From Arthrobacter sp. Leaf234 (GTDB lineage: Bacteria; Actinomycetota; Actinomycetes; Actinomycetales; Micrococcaceae), in the NCBI RefSeq assembly GCF_001422665.1, contig NZ_LMLU01000008.1, positions 62,001-126,000 on the forward strand: DNA of 64,000 bases. Reading direction: 5' to 3'. Below the pieces are notes generated by a model. The model was not told the DNA's origin. It made no database searches and saw only the letters and a list, made by a program, of their open reading frames with translations. How positions within the stretch are numbered: position 1 is the first letter of the stretch; each line of letters starts with the position of its first letter. Made by a program: the position numbers and the translations under genes. This document shows positions 1 to 8,107 of this stretch, piece by piece.

Positions 1-1
1 T

Positions 2-793
2 GCGCTGGCCGCCTGGACCGTCGGGTGGCTCGTCCTCGCGCCCGTCGCGGCCTACCTGCTGCGGCCCGTCGTCACGGCGGGGATCGACCCCCCGACCCTC
101 GGCGGCAATCCGGTCTTCGATCACCTCCTCGTACCGCAGACCCTCGCCGCGGACATCATGCTCACCGGCTACTACCCGGCACTGCAGTGGCTCGGCTTCA
201 TCCTCGTGGGGCTGGTCGTCGGGCGGCTGGACCTCCGCCGACTGCCCGTGCAGCTCGGCCTCCTCGGGGGAGGCGTCGCCGCGGCGATCGGGGCCAAGCT
301 CCTCAGCGCACAGCTGCTCCGGGCGGGCGGCCTCGACGCCATCCTCGCGACCCCGGACGGCTCCCGGTATCCGCTGCAGGCCATGCTCGACGTCGGCCTC
401 GCGGGGATCGACCAGACCGGGTCCTGGTGGTGGCTCGCGGTCAGTGCCCCCCACTCCGGCTCGACCCTCGACCTGGTGCACGTGTCCGGAGCGGCCGCCG
501 CCGTCGTCGCCGTCTGCCTCCTGCTGACGCGCCGCTTCCCGCAGGCGCTCCTGCCGCTCTCGGCGCCGGGGGCCATGACGCTGACCCTCTACAGCCTCCA
601 CGTCTGCGTCATGAGCTGGGCCGACCAGCTGACTCCGCTCCCGGATCCCGTGCAGCTCTTCTGGCTCCAGCTGGCGGCCGCCGTCGCCATCGGCATCCTC
701 TTCCAGCGCGTGCGCTCGCGGGGGCCCCTGGAACTCATCGCGTCGGGCGCGGCCAACGCGGCACGCGACGGCCGCATCGAAGCCCGCCGCTGA
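2..793 (+). CDS. Membrane protein of the DUF418/acyltransferase type, 5' end missing
   Basis: The open frame enters from the left edge (frame beginning at base 2) and stops at 791-793; 263 residues are visible. The protein is almost entirely hydrophobic, with about six membrane helices separated by short loops, and a C-terminal stretch containing 'TLTLYSLHVCVMSW' that resembles the last helices of DUF418/YeiB and heparan-alpha-glucosaminide acetyltransferase-like proteins. Those families are integral membrane proteins thought to move acyl groups across or onto the envelope. The catalytic N-terminal part lies outside the window, so substrate cannot be proposed. An internal ATG at 158 opens a shorter frame, but the upstream part reads as membrane protein too, so the gene is taken as truncated by the window edge. 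Confidence 0.7.
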   Translation, partial: ALAAWTVGWLVLAPVAAYLLRPVVTAGIDPPTLGGNPVFDHLLVPQTLAADIMLTGYYPALQWLGFILVGLVVGRLDLRRLPVQLGLLGGGVAAAIGAKLLSAQLLRAGGLDAILATPDGSRYPLQAMLDVGLAGIDQTGSWWWLAVSAPHSGSTLDLVHVSGAAAAVVAVCLLLTRRFPQALLPLSAPGAMTLTLYSLHVCVMSWADQLTPLPDPVQLFWLQLAAAVAIGILFQRVRSRGPLELIASGAANAARDGRIEARR

Positions 794-841
794 GCCGCTG
801 GGGCTCCGGCGACCCGGTCCCGGTCCGTGCAGGCGACGCCG

Positions 842-1327
842 TCAGGGCGTGCTGGCCGCGTCGTTCTGCCGGTGGAGCTTCGCGGCCTCACGCATCGCCC
901 GCCGGGCCCGCTTGCGGTCCCCGGCCGCATCGTAGGCGCAGGAGAGCCTGAACCAGCTGCGCCAGTTCTCCGGGTCGGACTCGACCTCGGCCTGGTAGGC
1001 GGGGAAGGCCTCGTCCGCCGCGGAGCGGACGATACGCCCGGCAGGGGTCCTCGGCAGGTCGTCGACCGGTAGCCCGCCCTCGCGGTCGAGCTGCCGCGCC
1101 ATGCGCTGGGTCTGCGCACCGAACAGCAGTTCGCGGATCAGTGCCCACGCCCCGATGCACGGCAGGAGCAGGTACCCCGCGCCGATCGCCTTAGCCACGG
1201 GCTCGGGGTCGCCGAGCAGCAGGAAGCTGCGCTGGAAGGCGACCGCGAGCCAGAACACGAGCAGGGCCGTCACCAGCAGGACGCCGAGCTTGACCTTGTG
1301 CCGGCGGTAGAGGTCCACGGCGTTCAC
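842..1327 (-). CDS. Small membrane protein with TPR-like tail
   Basis: This is a 161-residue protein with two predicted membrane helices (about residues 12-33 and 45-66) followed by a soluble C-terminal part. Residues about 115-150 look like one tetratricopeptide-type helical hairpin (W..WF.L...Y...GD...A...M.EA). It starts with GTG at 1327 and overlaps the dapB stop by four bases (GTGA), so it is translated with dapB. The coupling suggests a conserved actinobacterial gene of unknown role. No catalytic residues are visible and no function is assigned. Confidence 0.75.
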   Translation of the reverse strand: MNAVDLYRRHKVKLGVLLVTALLVFWLAVAFQRSFLLLGDPEPVAKAIGAGYLLLPCIGAWALIRELLFGAQTQRMARQLDREGGLPVDDLPRTPAGRIVRSAADEAFPAYQAEVESDPENWRSWFRLSCAYDAAGDRKRARRAMREAAKLHRQNDAASTP

Positions 1328-2094
1328 GATCGTCCGCCGGTCTGCAGGTCGAGGTAGCCGTCGAGTCCGACGGTCAACCCCGGATGCCCGGCCACGGAGC
1401 GGATGCCGAGGAGGACGCCCGGCATGAAGGACGCGCGGTCGTAGGAGTCGTGCCGGATGGTCAGCTGCTCCCCCGGACTGCCGAGCAGCACCTCCTGGTG
1501 CGCCGTGAGTCCCCGGAGCCGGACGGAGTGCACGGGGACGCCGTCCACACGGGCCCCGCGGGCCCCGTCGAGCTCGTCGCGCGTCGCGTCCGGCGCCCGG
1601 GAAACCCCAGCGGCGGCCCGCGCCGAGGCGATGAGCTGCGCGGTCCGCGCGGCCGTGCCCGACGGCGCATCCACCTTGTCCGGGTGGTGCAGCTCGATGA
1701 TCTCGACGGATTCGAAGTACCGGGCCGCGGTGGCGGCGAACGCCGATGCGAGGACGGATCCGAGGGCGAAGTTCGGCGCGATGAGGACTCCCGTCGCGGG
1801 GCTGCCGGCCAGCTGGGCCTCGAGTTCGGCGAGCCGGTCGACGGTCCAGCCCGTGGTCCCCACGACGGCGTGCATGCCGTGGTCGACGATGAAGCGCACA
1901 TTGGACGCCGTGGCCTCGGGTACGGTCAGGTCGACGACGACGGCGGCGCCGGCGGAGACGAGGGACTCGAGCGGGTCGCTGCTGCCGAGGGCGGCCACGA
2001 GGTCGAGGTCGGGCGCCGCCCCGATGGCGCGGACCGCCTCGGAACCCATGCGTCCACGGGCGCCGAGGACGGCGACGGGCAGGAGTTCGGTCAT
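1324..2094 (-). CDS. dapB: 4-hydroxy-tetrahydrodipicolinate reductase
   Basis: DapB reduces 4-hydroxy-tetrahydrodipicolinate with NAD(P)H in the diaminopimelate/lysine pathway in the cytoplasm. The 256-residue length is normal. An N-terminal Rossmann fold (VAVLGARGRMG, residues 7-17), the GTTGW loop (79-83) and the family signature ELHHPDKVDAPSGTA (residues 134-148, with the catalytic His pair 136-137 and Lys140) are all present. The open frame extends upstream, but ATG at 2094 is chosen because the conserved protein begins there and a GGAGG stretch lies just before it. A TAGGCT sequence seven bases upstream of the ATG could be a -10 element. The downstream membrane gene overlaps by four bases. 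Confidence 0.95.
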   Translation of the reverse strand: MTELLPVAVLGARGRMGSEAVRAIGAAPDLDLVAALGSSDPLESLVSAGAAVVVDLTVPEATASNVRFIVDHGMHAVVGTTGWTVDRLAELEAQLAGSPATGVLIAPNFALGSVLASAFAATAARYFESVEIIELHHPDKVDAPSGTAARTAQLIASARAAAGVSRAPDATRDELDGARGARVDGVPVHSVRLRGLTAHQEVLLGSPGEQLTIRHDSYDRASFMPGVLLGIRSVAGHPGLTVGLDGYLDLQTGGRS

Positions 2095-2110
2095 GCCCTC
2101 CAGCCTACTG

Positions 2111-2542
2111 TCACGCGCCGGCGCCGACCCATTCCGCGGTGCCGTCCGTGAAGAACTGCTCCTTCCAGATGGGCACCTTCTCCTTGACCAGGTCCACGAG
2201 GTCCGAGCACGCCCGGAACGCCTCACCGCGGTGGGCGGCCCCGACGGCGGCCACCAGGGCCTGGTCGCCGATGTCGAGGGGACCCACGCGATGCGCCACC
2301 CAGACGCGGATGCCCTCGTGCCGGGACGCGATCTCCTCGGCGACCTCGCGGATGATGCGCTCCGCGCTCGGGTGCGCGGAGTAGCTCAGGGACGTCACGC
2401 CCTTGCCGCCGTCGTGGTCCCGCACCACACCGCTGAAGCCGACGACGGCACCGCAGAACGGAGAATCGACGGCGGCGTACGCCTCCTCGGGGGTGATCGG
2501 CGATGCTGCGACGGCTGCGTGGACGACGTCACCGGTGGTCAT
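2111..2542 (-). CDS. moaE: Molybdopterin synthase large subunit MoaE
   Basis: MoaE is the catalytic subunit of molybdopterin synthase. With MoaD thiocarboxylate it inserts two sulfurs into cyclic pyranopterin monophosphate. The 143-residue protein has the family motifs RVGPLDIGD (residues 85-93), the AAHRGEAF segment and the lysine-rich active-site stretch KEKVPIWKEQF (120-130). Its partner MoaD is encoded 5 kb away at 7760-8029 in the same cofactor cluster. The start at 2542 lies inside the 3' end of mog (14-base overlap), so moaC-mog-moaE appear translationally coupled. It is the last gene of the minus-strand cofactor run, 16 bases before dapB. Confidence 0.95.
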   Translation of the reverse strand: MTTGDVVHAAVAASPITPEEAYAAVDSPFCGAVVGFSGVVRDHDGGKGVTSLSYSAHPSAERIIREVAEEIASRHEGIRVWVAHRVGPLDIGDQALVAAVGAAHRGEAFRACSDLVDLVKEKVPIWKEQFFTDGTAEWVGAGA

Positions 2543-3014
2543 TGCGGCCCTCCAACTGGGAGCAGATGTGGTCGATCAGCGGCGAGAGCACGGAGAGTCC
2601 GTCGCGGACCCCGCCGGGCGAACCGGGCAGGTTGAGCACGAAGGTGCTGCCGGCGGTGCCTGCCAGGCCACGGCTCAGCACGGCCGTCGGCACCTTCGGC
2701 TCACCGGCACGCCGGATGGCCTCGACGATGCCGGGGAGGCTGCGGGTGAGGTAGGGCGCCGTCTGCTCCGGCGTGGCGTCGTCGGGGCTGAGGCCCGTCC
2801 CGCCACTCGTGATCAGGACGGCGGGACGCGCCTCCAGGGCCGCGCCGATGGCGGTCCCCACGGCGTCGCCGTCCGGGACCACCACGGCGTCCGCGACGGC
2901 GAACCCGTGCTCGTAGAGCCACGCGGCGATGGCGGGGCCGCACTCGTCCTCGTAGGTGCCGGCGGCGGCGCGGGTGGAGGCGATGACCACGGCTGCGGTG
3001 CGGAGACCCGTCAT
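2529..3014 (-). CDS. mog: MogA/MoaB-type molybdopterin adenylyltransferase
   Basis: This family adenylylates molybdopterin so that MoeA can insert molybdate. The 161-residue protein carries the signature [17 protein letters not shown] (residues 69-85), whose Gly-Gly-Thr-Gly and Asp residues bind the pterin phosphate. A longer frame runs upstream through moaC in the wrong reading frame; the start at 3014 is chosen because its ATG overlaps the moaC stop (ATGA), which is the normal coupling. MoaB-like and Mog-like proteins cannot be told apart confidently by eye, so the symbol is provisional. It sits between moaC and moaE. Confidence 0.92.
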   Translation of the reverse strand: MTGLRTAAVVIASTRAAAGTYEDECGPAIAAWLYEHGFAVADAVVVPDGDAVGTAIGAALEARPAVLITSGGTGLSPDDATPEQTAPYLTRSLPGIVEAIRRAGEPKVPTAVLSRGLAGTAGSTFVLNLPGSPGGVRDGLSVLSPLIDHICSQLEGRNDHR

Positions 3015-3523
3015 GCCGTCCAGTCCCCGCTCTTCCCGCCGGACTTGGCCACCACGCGCGTCCCGTTGATCACGGCGCGCTTGTCCACGGCCTTGATCAT
3101 GTCGTAGAGCGTGAGGGCCGCGACGGACGCGGCGGTGAGCGCCTCCATCTCGACCCCCGTGAGCGCCGTGGTCCTGACCAGCGCGACGACCCTGACGGTG
3201 CCGCCGTCCGGCTCGAAGTCGACCGTCACCTTCGACAGCGGCAACGGGTGGCACAGCGGGATCAGGGTGGAGGTCTGCTTGGCCGCCATGATGCCGGCCA
3301 CGCGGGCGACGGCGAGGGCGTCACCCTTCGGCAGGGTCCCGTCCGCGATCAGGGCCACGACCTCGGCCGTGGTCTCGAGCGTCGACTCGGCGACGGCCTC
3401 GCGGACGGTCGGCTGCTTGCCGGAGACGTCGACCATGTGGGCGGTCCCGTCGGCCCGCACGTGGGAGAGGGCCGGGGACGCGGCCGGTGGGCCTCCGGCA
3501 TCGGGAGGTGCTGGTGTGCTCAT
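3011..3523 (-). CDS. moaC: Cyclic pyranopterin monophosphate synthase MoaC
   Basis: MoaC converts the MoaA product into cyclic pyranopterin monophosphate, the first committed step of molybdenum cofactor synthesis. The 170-residue protein has the conserved [10 protein letters not shown] (residues 90-99), GVEMEAL (123-129) and DMIKAVDK (141-148) blocks that contain the His and Lys/Asp active-site residues. A TTG at 3553 would extend it by ten residues, but ATG at 3523 is preferred because AAAGGA lies in good position upstream. About 20 N-terminal residues are Pro/Ala-rich and not conserved in the family. It overlaps mog by four bases and follows moeA by 30 bases. Confidence 0.96.
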   Translation of the reverse strand: MSTPAPPDAGGPPAASPALSHVRADGTAHMVDVSGKQPTVREAVAESTLETTAEVVALIADGTLPKGDALAVARVAGIMAAKQTSTLIPLCHPLPLSKVTVDFEPDGGTVRVVALVRTTALTGVEMEALTAASVAALTLYDMIKAVDKRAVINGTRVVAKSGGKSGDWTA

Positions 3524-3553
3524 CGAGGAGTCCTTTCTGCGGATCCCATTCAA

Positions 3554-4861
3554 TCAGTCCGTGACGCTCGCCGGTTCGGCGTCCTCGAGGACGAGGACGT
3601 CCTCGACGGCGAACGGGTCCGTGGGGACGGGTCCCAGGAGGGTCACCTGCACCCTGTCCCCCTCCTGCAGGATGTCCACTCCCTCGGGCACGTGGACCAG
3701 GCAGTTCGACGCCGCGAGGGCGTGGAGGAGGTGGGAGCCCGGTCCGCCGATGAGTGCCACCCGGCCTCCACGGAACAGCCCGCGCCGCAGCTGGTGCTTG
3801 CCCTCGGGGCTGGTGAGTCCCTCGGTCAGGACGGCGTCGAGGACGGGCCGTGCTGCCGGGAGGCCGGTGAGCTGCTGCAGGGCGGGCCGCAGGAACATCT
3901 CGAAGGAGACGAGCGCGCTGACCGGGTTGCCGGGGAAGCCGAGGAAGGGGATCCCCGAGAGCGTCCCGTGCGCCTGCGGCCCTCCGGGCTGCATCGCGAC
4001 CGACGAGAATTCGACGCTGCTGTCGGCCAGGGCCTGCTTCACCACCTCGTAGGCCCCCTGGCTGATGCCGCCGGTGCTGAGGACCAGGTTGGTGCTGCCC
4101 GCGGCGATACCGGCGAGTGCCTCCCGGAGGACGGCGGGGTCGTCACCGAGGGGGCGGTGGCGGGTGACGGCGACCCCGGCCTCGGTCAGGGCGGACTCCA
4201 GCAGGGTGCTGTTGGCGTCGTAGATGGTGCCGGGAGCGAGCGGTGTTCCGGGCTCCGCCACCTCGTCGCCGGTGGACAGCAGCAGGACCCGGAAGCGTGG
4301 CCGGACGGGCACGCGTCCGACGCCGCAGGCCGCGAGCAGTCCGAGGTGTGCGGGCCCCAGCAGCGTTCCGGAGGTCAGCGCGGTGGCCCCCTCGGCGATG
4401 TCGCTCCCGGCCCGTCGCACGTACTGTCCGGCAGGGATGCCTGCGGGGAGGGCGACCGTCACCGCGGCACCGGGCCGGGCGAGATCGGCTGCAGCGTAGA
4501 ACCGGGGTGGGACCGCCCGCTCGATGGGCACGACGGCGGCGGCGCCGGTGGGCAGCATGGCCCCCGTCATGATCGGGGCGGCCGTGCCGGGCCGCAGGTC
4601 GGCCGGCACGGAACCGGCCGCGATCGCGTCGGTGACGGCGAGCCGGGACGGATCCTCGAGATCGGCGGCATGGACCGCGTACCCGTCCATCTGTGAGTTG
4701 TCGAACGGCGGAAGGCTGACCGGAGCCGGGACGTCGGCGGCCAGGGACCGGCCGAGGGCGTCGGCGAGCGGGAGGATCTCCGGCGCTCCGGCGTCGTACC
4801 CGCTGCTCCAGCGCAGGAGGCCGGCGACGGCGGCCTGGTGTTCGGCGACGGTTCTTCTCAT
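3554..4861 (-). CDS. moeA: Molybdopterin molybdotransferase MoeA
   Basis: MoeA uses adenylylated molybdopterin made by Mog to ligate molybdenum. The 435-residue protein shows domain order typical of the family: PPFDNSQMDGYAV (residues 51-63), STGDE (196-200), LSTGGIS (261-267) and GFPGNPVS (308-315), followed by the C-terminal beta-barrel domain. The reading frame opens at 4921, but ATG at 4861 is used because GGAGG precedes it and because MoeA proteins usually begin with this helix. It is the first cofactor gene on the minus strand and lies 93 bases downstream of the membrane molybdoenzyme gene, so enzyme and cofactor genes may be co-transcribed. Confidence 0.96.
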   Translation of the reverse strand: MRRTVAEHQAAVAGLLRWSSGYDAGAPEILPLADALGRSLAADVPAPVSLPPFDNSQMDGYAVHAADLEDPSRLAVTDAIAAGSVPADLRPGTAAPIMTGAMLPTGAAAVVPIERAVPPRFYAAADLARPGAAVTVALPAGIPAGQYVRRAGSDIAEGATALTSGTLLGPAHLGLLAACGVGRVPVRPRFRVLLLSTGDEVAEPGTPLAPGTIYDANSTLLESALTEAGVAVTRHRPLGDDPAVLREALAGIAAGSTNLVLSTGGISQGAYEVVKQALADSSVEFSSVAMQPGGPQAHGTLSGIPFLGFPGNPVSALVSFEMFLRPALQQLTGLPAARPVLDAVLTEGLTSPEGKHQLRRGLFRGGRVALIGGPGSHLLHALAASNCLVHVPEGVDILQEGDRVQVTLLGPVPTDPFAVEDVLVLEDAEPASVTD

Positions 4862-4954
4862 CAGTGCCTCCGCTGAGCCGGACGCCGTCCCGTGCGGAAC
4901 CGCTGTCCCTGCAAGAGCCACGGGGAGCGGTCGGGCGCCGGGGAGGCGGGTGGT

Positions 4955-6511
4955 CTAGGTCACCGTGAACGTTACCGTGTGCAGGCCCTCGGCCCCGTCA
5001 GGCGCCGGAGCCACATCGGCGTCCGACTGCACGTCGCCCTCACGATCCACCGCCCGCGACTGGACGGTGTGCGAGCCGGCCGCCAGGGCCAGTGTCGCGC
5101 TGTACTGGCACCACGTGTCCGCGGAGATCGCCGTCGCGAGGACCGCGCGCTGCCAGGGACCGCCGTCGACCCTCACCTCGACGGCCTCGACGCCGCGGTG
5201 CTGGGCCCAGGCGACCCCCGCGACGACGACGTCCCCCACCGGTACCTCGGCGTTCGGGCGCGGCACGTCGACCCGCGAGGAGGTCTTCACGGGGCCGCGC
5301 TCGGACCAGCCCCGTGTGGACCAGTAGGCCTTCTCGTCGGCGAACCGGGTCACCCGCAGCTCGCTCACCCACTTCGTGGCGGAGACGTAGCCGTAGAGCC
5401 CGGGAACCACGAGGCGGACCGGGAAGCCGTGCTCGACCGGCAGCGGCGCGCCGTTCATGCCCACGGCGATCAGCGCGTCGCGGCCGTCGGTGAGCGCCTC
5501 CAGCGGGGTGCCCGCGGTGAAGCCGTCGACGCTGCGGGACAGCACCATGTCCGCCTCCGGCCGGACGCCCGCGCGCGCGAGGAGCTCCCGCACCGGCCAG
5601 CCCAGCCACCGTGCAGTGCCGGTCAGGCCTCCGCCCACCGTGTTCGAGACGCAGGCCAGGGTGATGTGGCGCTCGATGAGCGGCAGTGCGAGGAGCTCGT
5701 CGAAGGTGATCTCCACGTCCCGGTCCACGAGACCGGTGACCCGGAGTGTCCACCCGGCGGGATCCACCACGGGGACGACGAGCGCGGTGTCGATCCGGTA
5801 GAAGTCGTCGGCATCGGTCACCAGCTCGCTGATGCCGGGGATCTCCAGGTCCGCGCCCGCCGGGATGAAGGATCCCTCGGGGCGCGGGGGTACTGCCGGT
5901 TCCGCCGGCGCGGGCAGGGTGATGGACGAGCGCTGCTGGGTCACGGTCGACTGCGAGGACCGGACTCCGGTCGCCGCGGCACCGGTGGCGGCCACGACGA
6001 CGGCCGTGCCGCCCGCACCCTGCAGGAACCGGCGTCGGGCCGGGGACCTGTCGGTCGTGGCTGCTCCGTCGGCGCCCTGCTGCCACGCCCTGAGGGCGCG
6101 GACCAGCGCGTCGAGCACGAGGACGGCCACCAGTGCCGCGACGACCGGCGCGACGAAGGAGACCGGGGAGGACTGCGGGCGGGACGCCACCGCCAGTGCG
6201 CCGACCACGCCGAAGCCGGCGATCACCGCCCGTCCGGCGAAGCGCCTGCGGTACTCGAGCACACCGGCGGCGAGGGCGAGCAGCGCGATGAGGACCGCGA
6301 TGGTCACGAGGAACACCGCCTTGTCGGCGGTACCGAACCAGGCGATGGCCCAGTCCTTCACCCCGGGCGGAAGGCCGTCGATCACCGCGGACCCGACGGC
6401 GCTGACGGGCGTGACGGAGGGGCTCAGCGCCGCTGCGGACAGCTCCCCGCCGATCACGCCCAGCCCCACCGCCAGCGCTCCGGAGACTGCTGCCCATGTC
6501 CGCCGCCGCAT
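4955..6511 (-). CDS. Membrane-anchored molybdopterin-dependent oxidoreductase (sulfite oxidase fold)
   Basis: The 518-residue protein has four hydrophobic helices (about 8-28, 64-84, 94-112, 118-140), then a twin-arginine stretch SPARRRFLQG (156-165) leading into a fifth helix (about 166-184), then a soluble sulfite-oxidase/YedY-like domain (about 220-405) and a C-terminal Ig-like dimerisation domain. Cys287 in HITLACVSN is at the position of the molybdenum-ligating cysteine. The catalytic part is therefore expected outside the membrane, reached through an internal Tat signal. The start at 6511 is chosen over the long upstream frame because hydrophobic sequence begins there and a GAAGG lies upstream. 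It sits among the cofactor genes and opposite moaA. The electron donor or acceptor and the substrate are unknown. Confidence 0.9.
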   Translation of the reverse strand: MRRRTWAAVSGALAVGLGVIGGELSAAALSPSVTPVSAVGSAVIDGLPPGVKDWAIAWFGTADKAVFLVTIAVLIALLALAAGVLEYRRRFAGRAVIAGFGVVGALAVASRPQSSPVSFVAPVVAALVAVLVLDALVRALRAWQQGADGAATTDRSPARRRFLQGAGGTAVVVAATGAAATGVRSSQSTVTQQRSSITLPAPAEPAVPPRPEGSFIPAGADLEIPGISELVTDADDFYRIDTALVVPVVDPAGWTLRVTGLVDRDVEITFDELLALPLIERHITLACVSNTVGGGLTGTARWLGWPVRELLARAGVRPEADMVLSRSVDGFTAGTPLEALTDGRDALIAVGMNGAPLPVEHGFPVRLVVPGLYGYVSATKWVSELRVTRFADEKAYWSTRGWSERGPVKTSSRVDVPRPNAEVPVGDVVVAGVAWAQHRGVEAVEVRVDGGPWQRAVLATAISADTWCQYSATLALAAGSHTVQSRAVDREGDVQSDADVAPAPDGAEGLHTVTFTVT

Positions 6512-6693
6512 ACCGGTGCCTTCCGTCCGGGCCCCGGGCGGCAGGGTGCCGCCCGCTGTGGTCCTCCCGATACACGCGTGCCGCCGTCGCCGGGTTCCCC
6601 GGCCCCCGCCGCCGTCCCCTACCTCCCCGGAGGTGGCGGCGGAAGGCCCGCCCCGCACGGGCTGCCGGGTAGGGTCCGGAGGCGGCGAGGGCG

Positions 6694-6699
6694 TACCCT
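6694..6699 (+). promoter_or_regulatory. -10 element for a leaderless moaA transcript
   Basis: TACCCT lies six bases before the moaA ATG at 6706 and no ribosome binding site is present between them. This spacing puts the expected transcription start on or next to the start codon. The assignment is by pattern only; the -35 region is not convincing. The 6512-6705 gap is shared with the divergent molybdoenzyme gene. Confidence 0.5.
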
Positions 6700-6705
6700 C
6701 GAACC

Positions 6706-7776
6706 ATGGGAACCGACCTGGGCATGCCGAGCGCCGCCCCCGTCGTCCCGGCAGCGGGATTGATGGACACCCACGGCCGGCAGGCCACGGACATGCGCCT
6801 CTCACTCACCGACAAGTGCAATCTGCGCTGCACCTACTGCATGCCCGCGGAGGGCCTGAACTGGCTGCAGAAGGACCAGGTCCTGTCCCGGGTCGAGATC
6901 GTCCGGCTGGTCCGCATCGGCGTCGACCGCCTCGGCATCAGGGAGCTCCGGCTGACCGGCGGTGAGCCCCTCGTCCGGGCGGACCTGCTCGACATCATCC
7001 GGGAGATCAGGGCGAACCATCCGGATCTGCCCATCTCCATGACGACCAACGCGCTCGGCCTGGACCGGCGCGCCGTACAGCTCAAGGAGGCCGGGCTGAC
7101 GCGTATCAACGTCTCGATGGACTCCCTTCACGCGGAGACCTTCGCCCAGCTGACGCGCCGCCCCTTCCTCGACCGTGTCCTGAAGGGCATCGAGGCCGCA
7201 GCGGACGCCGGGCTGGGCCTCGTCAAGATCAATGCCGTCCTCATGCGCGGCATCAACGACCACGAGGCACCCGATCTGGTCGAGTGGGCGGTGAGCCGCG
7301 GCTTCGAGCTGCGCTTCATCGAGCAGATGCCGCTCGATGCGGACCACGGCTGGACCAAGGAGGGCATGGTGACGGCCGCGGAGATGCGGGAGCTCGTCGA
7401 GACCCGCTTCGTCCTCACCCCGGATCCGCGCAACCGGGACGGCGCCCCTGCCGAGCGGTGGGAGGTCAGGTCGAAGGACGCACCCGACGTCGTCCTGGGG
7501 ACCGTGGGCATCATCGCGTCCGTCACCGAGCCGTTCTGCGCCGACTGCCGCCGCACGCGCGTCACCGCGGAGGGCAAGATCATGAGCTGCCTCTTCTCCC
7601 GCGAGGAGACCGACCTCCGTGACCTGCTCCGCTCGGGCGCGGACGACGACGCCGTCGCTCAGCGCTGGCGCGACGCCATGTGGCTGAAGCCTAAGGCGCA
7701 CGGCATGGGGCACACGGGCCTCGGTGCGGACGGCTTCGTCCAGCCCGACCGGTCGATGAGTGCCATCGGTGGCTGA
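6706..7776 (+). CDS. moaA: GTP 3',8-cyclase MoaA
   Basis: MoaA is the radical SAM enzyme that rearranges GTP to start molybdenum cofactor synthesis. The 356-residue protein has the SAM-cluster motif C38-x3-C42-x2-C45 (CNLRCTYC), the GGEP motif (85-88) and the second cluster C278-x2-C281-x13-C295 (FCADC...SC), plus the C-terminal Gly-Gly (355-356) that inserts into the active site. All expected cysteines are present. It is divergent from the membrane molybdoenzyme gene and overlaps moaD, so moaA-moaD form a plus-strand pair complementing moaC-mog-moaE. ATG at 6706 is used; an in-frame ATG 18 bases later is possible. Confidence 0.96.
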   Translation: MGTDLGMPSAAPVVPAAGLMDTHGRQATDMRLSLTDKCNLRCTYCMPAEGLNWLQKDQVLSRVEIVRLVRIGVDRLGIRELRLTGGEPLVRADLLDIIREIRANHPDLPISMTTNALGLDRRAVQLKEAGLTRINVSMDSLHAETFAQLTRRPFLDRVLKGIEAAADAGLGLVKINAVLMRGINDHEAPDLVEWAVSRGFELRFIEQMPLDADHGWTKEGMVTAAEMRELVETRFVLTPDPRNRDGAPAERWEVRSKDAPDVVLGTVGIIASVTEPFCADCRRTRVTAEGKIMSCLFSREETDLRDLLRSGADDDAVAQRWRDAMWLKPKAHGMGHTGLGADGFVQPDRSMSAIGG

Positions 7777-8029
7777 GATCCTCGTACGCTACTTCGGGGC
7801 GGCGAAGGCCGCGTCCGGCGTCGACCAGGAGCAGCTGCCCGCCGGACGTCCCCTGGCGGAACTGCTGGCGGATCTCCGCGGCAGGTCCGGCCCACCCGGC
7901 TCCCCCTCGCTCGCGAAGGTCCTCGACCGCAGCAGCTACCTGCTCAACGAGATCGCGGTGCGCGACCACGCCACGGTCCTCCGGCCCGACGACGTCCTCG
8001 ACATCCTGCCGCCGTTCGCCGGCGGCTAG
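7760..8029 (+). CDS. moaD: Molybdopterin synthase sulfur carrier MoaD
   Basis: MoaD is the small ubiquitin-like subunit of molybdopterin synthase; its C-terminal glycine is made into a thiocarboxylate that delivers sulfur to MoaE. The 89-residue protein has a beta-grasp pattern (ILVRYFGAAKAASG near the N-terminus) and ends in PPFAGG, the required Gly-Gly tail. The GTG at 7760 overlaps the moaA end by 17 bases; a second GTG at 7769 is an alternative start. No gene for the adenylating partner (MoeB/MoeZ) is in this window. The gene ends the plus-strand pair and converges on the M16 peptidase gene. Confidence 0.93.
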   Translation: MPSVAEILVRYFGAAKAASGVDQEQLPAGRPLAELLADLRGRSGPPGSPSLAKVLDRSSYLLNEIAVRDHATVLRPDDVLDILPPFAGG

Positions 8030-8107
8030 CCGGGACCACCGGCCGTCGGGCGCACCGCCGCTCCCCCGCCGTGCAGCGTCGGCACGTCCTGACAGCCTGT
8101 CTGCGCC

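Noticed and set aside
842-1327. Plus-strand small frames at 827-1072 and 1101-1310
   Set aside because: They lie opposite the membrane/TPR gene that is coupled to dapB and have no protein-like features.
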